From Prevotellaceae bacterium UBA2738 (GTDB lineage Bacteria; Bacteroidota; Bacteroidia; Bacteroidales; Bacteroidaceae): a DNA stretch of 34,731 nucleotides. Below the pieces are notes generated by a model, which made no database searches, was not told where the DNA came from, and saw only the letters and a list, made by a program, of their open reading frames with translations. Shown here in pieces: positions 34,679 through 34,731 of the stretch. Position 1 is the first letter of the stretch. Every line of letters starts with the position of its first letter. The stretch covers positions 17,389 to 52,119 of the forward strand of contig DEJW01000012.1 in NCBI GenBank assembly GCA_002353585.1. The letters are read 5' to 3'. The position numbers and the translations under genes were made by a program.

Positions 34679-34731
34679 TGGGCGTTGACGGATTCGAACC
34701 GCCGACCCTCTGCTTGTAAGGCAGATGCTCT
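34679..34731 (-). tRNA. tRNA-Val (anticodon TAC), 3' part, cut by the window edge
   Basis: Read on the minus strand, the anticodon arm TCTGC-CTTACAA-GCAGA gives anticodon TAC (34716-34718), which reads GTA (Val). It is followed by the variable loop and a T arm GGCGG-TTCGAAT-CCGTC, then AACGCCC and the discriminator A at 34679. The next bases are CCT, so CCA is not encoded in full and must be added after transcription. The acceptor 5' strand and D arm lie outside the window. Confidence 0.92.

Overview
The window looks like a chromosome segment from a Bacteroidales bacterium, most likely Prevotella or a close relative. The evidence is: promoters of the Bacteroidota type (TTTG, about 19-20 nt, then TAnnTTTG) in front of several genes, no Shine-Dalgarno signals, a conserved rlmN / pdxA-like / sigma-54 regulator / LptE-like / secG gene order, and giant secreted proteins of a style seen in gut Bacteroidales. 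The species is not identified.

Layout. (1) 1-2229, minus strand: an AAA ATPase followed by a DUF4435/TOPRIM-like protein that runs off the window edge. About 300 bp of inverted-repeat element lies between them. (2) 2342-24770, minus strand: two tandem giant secreted proteins (about 3886 and 3509 aa). They fill about 64% of the window and are built from dozens of glycine-rich units of the type V-Y/F-G-G-G-x-x-G-x-V. One promoter with an operator-like inverted repeat lies upstream and one intrinsic terminator lies downstream, so they look like a two-gene operon. (3) 24902-25509, minus strand: an HD-domain hydrolase. (4) 26005-32658, plus strand: rlmN, a PdxA-fold protein that has lost all three metal-binding histidines, a sigma-54 activator without a sensor domain, an LptE-like lipoprotein, a helical-repeat protein, secG and a membrane metallophosphoesterase, closed by a strong terminator. 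(5) 32666-34512, plus strand: a PAP2 phosphatase fused to an outer-membrane-barrel-like domain. (6) The 3' part of a tRNA-Val(TAC) gene on the minus strand.

The most unusual signal is not a gene. Several classes of short repeats occur in the spacers and also, in frame, inside unrelated genes. A hexamer tract (GGGAAC/AACGGG with GTTAACG variants) encodes Asn-Gly-rich or Val-Pro-rich inserts in five proteins, probably forms part of a sixth protein's signal peptide, and abuts the stop codon of a giant gene. Arrays with a 20-23 bp period, some built from TACGAWA words and mini-hairpins, lie in a 5' leader, near promoters and inside rlmN. An ATTCTTC repeat sits inside the metallophosphoesterase and a TTGAACT-type repeat encodes the start of a giant protein. 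This suggests a genome in which small frame-neutral repeats spread through both spacers and coding sequence.

All calls come from reading the sequence. Family assignments rest on motifs recalled from knowledge; no database search was made.
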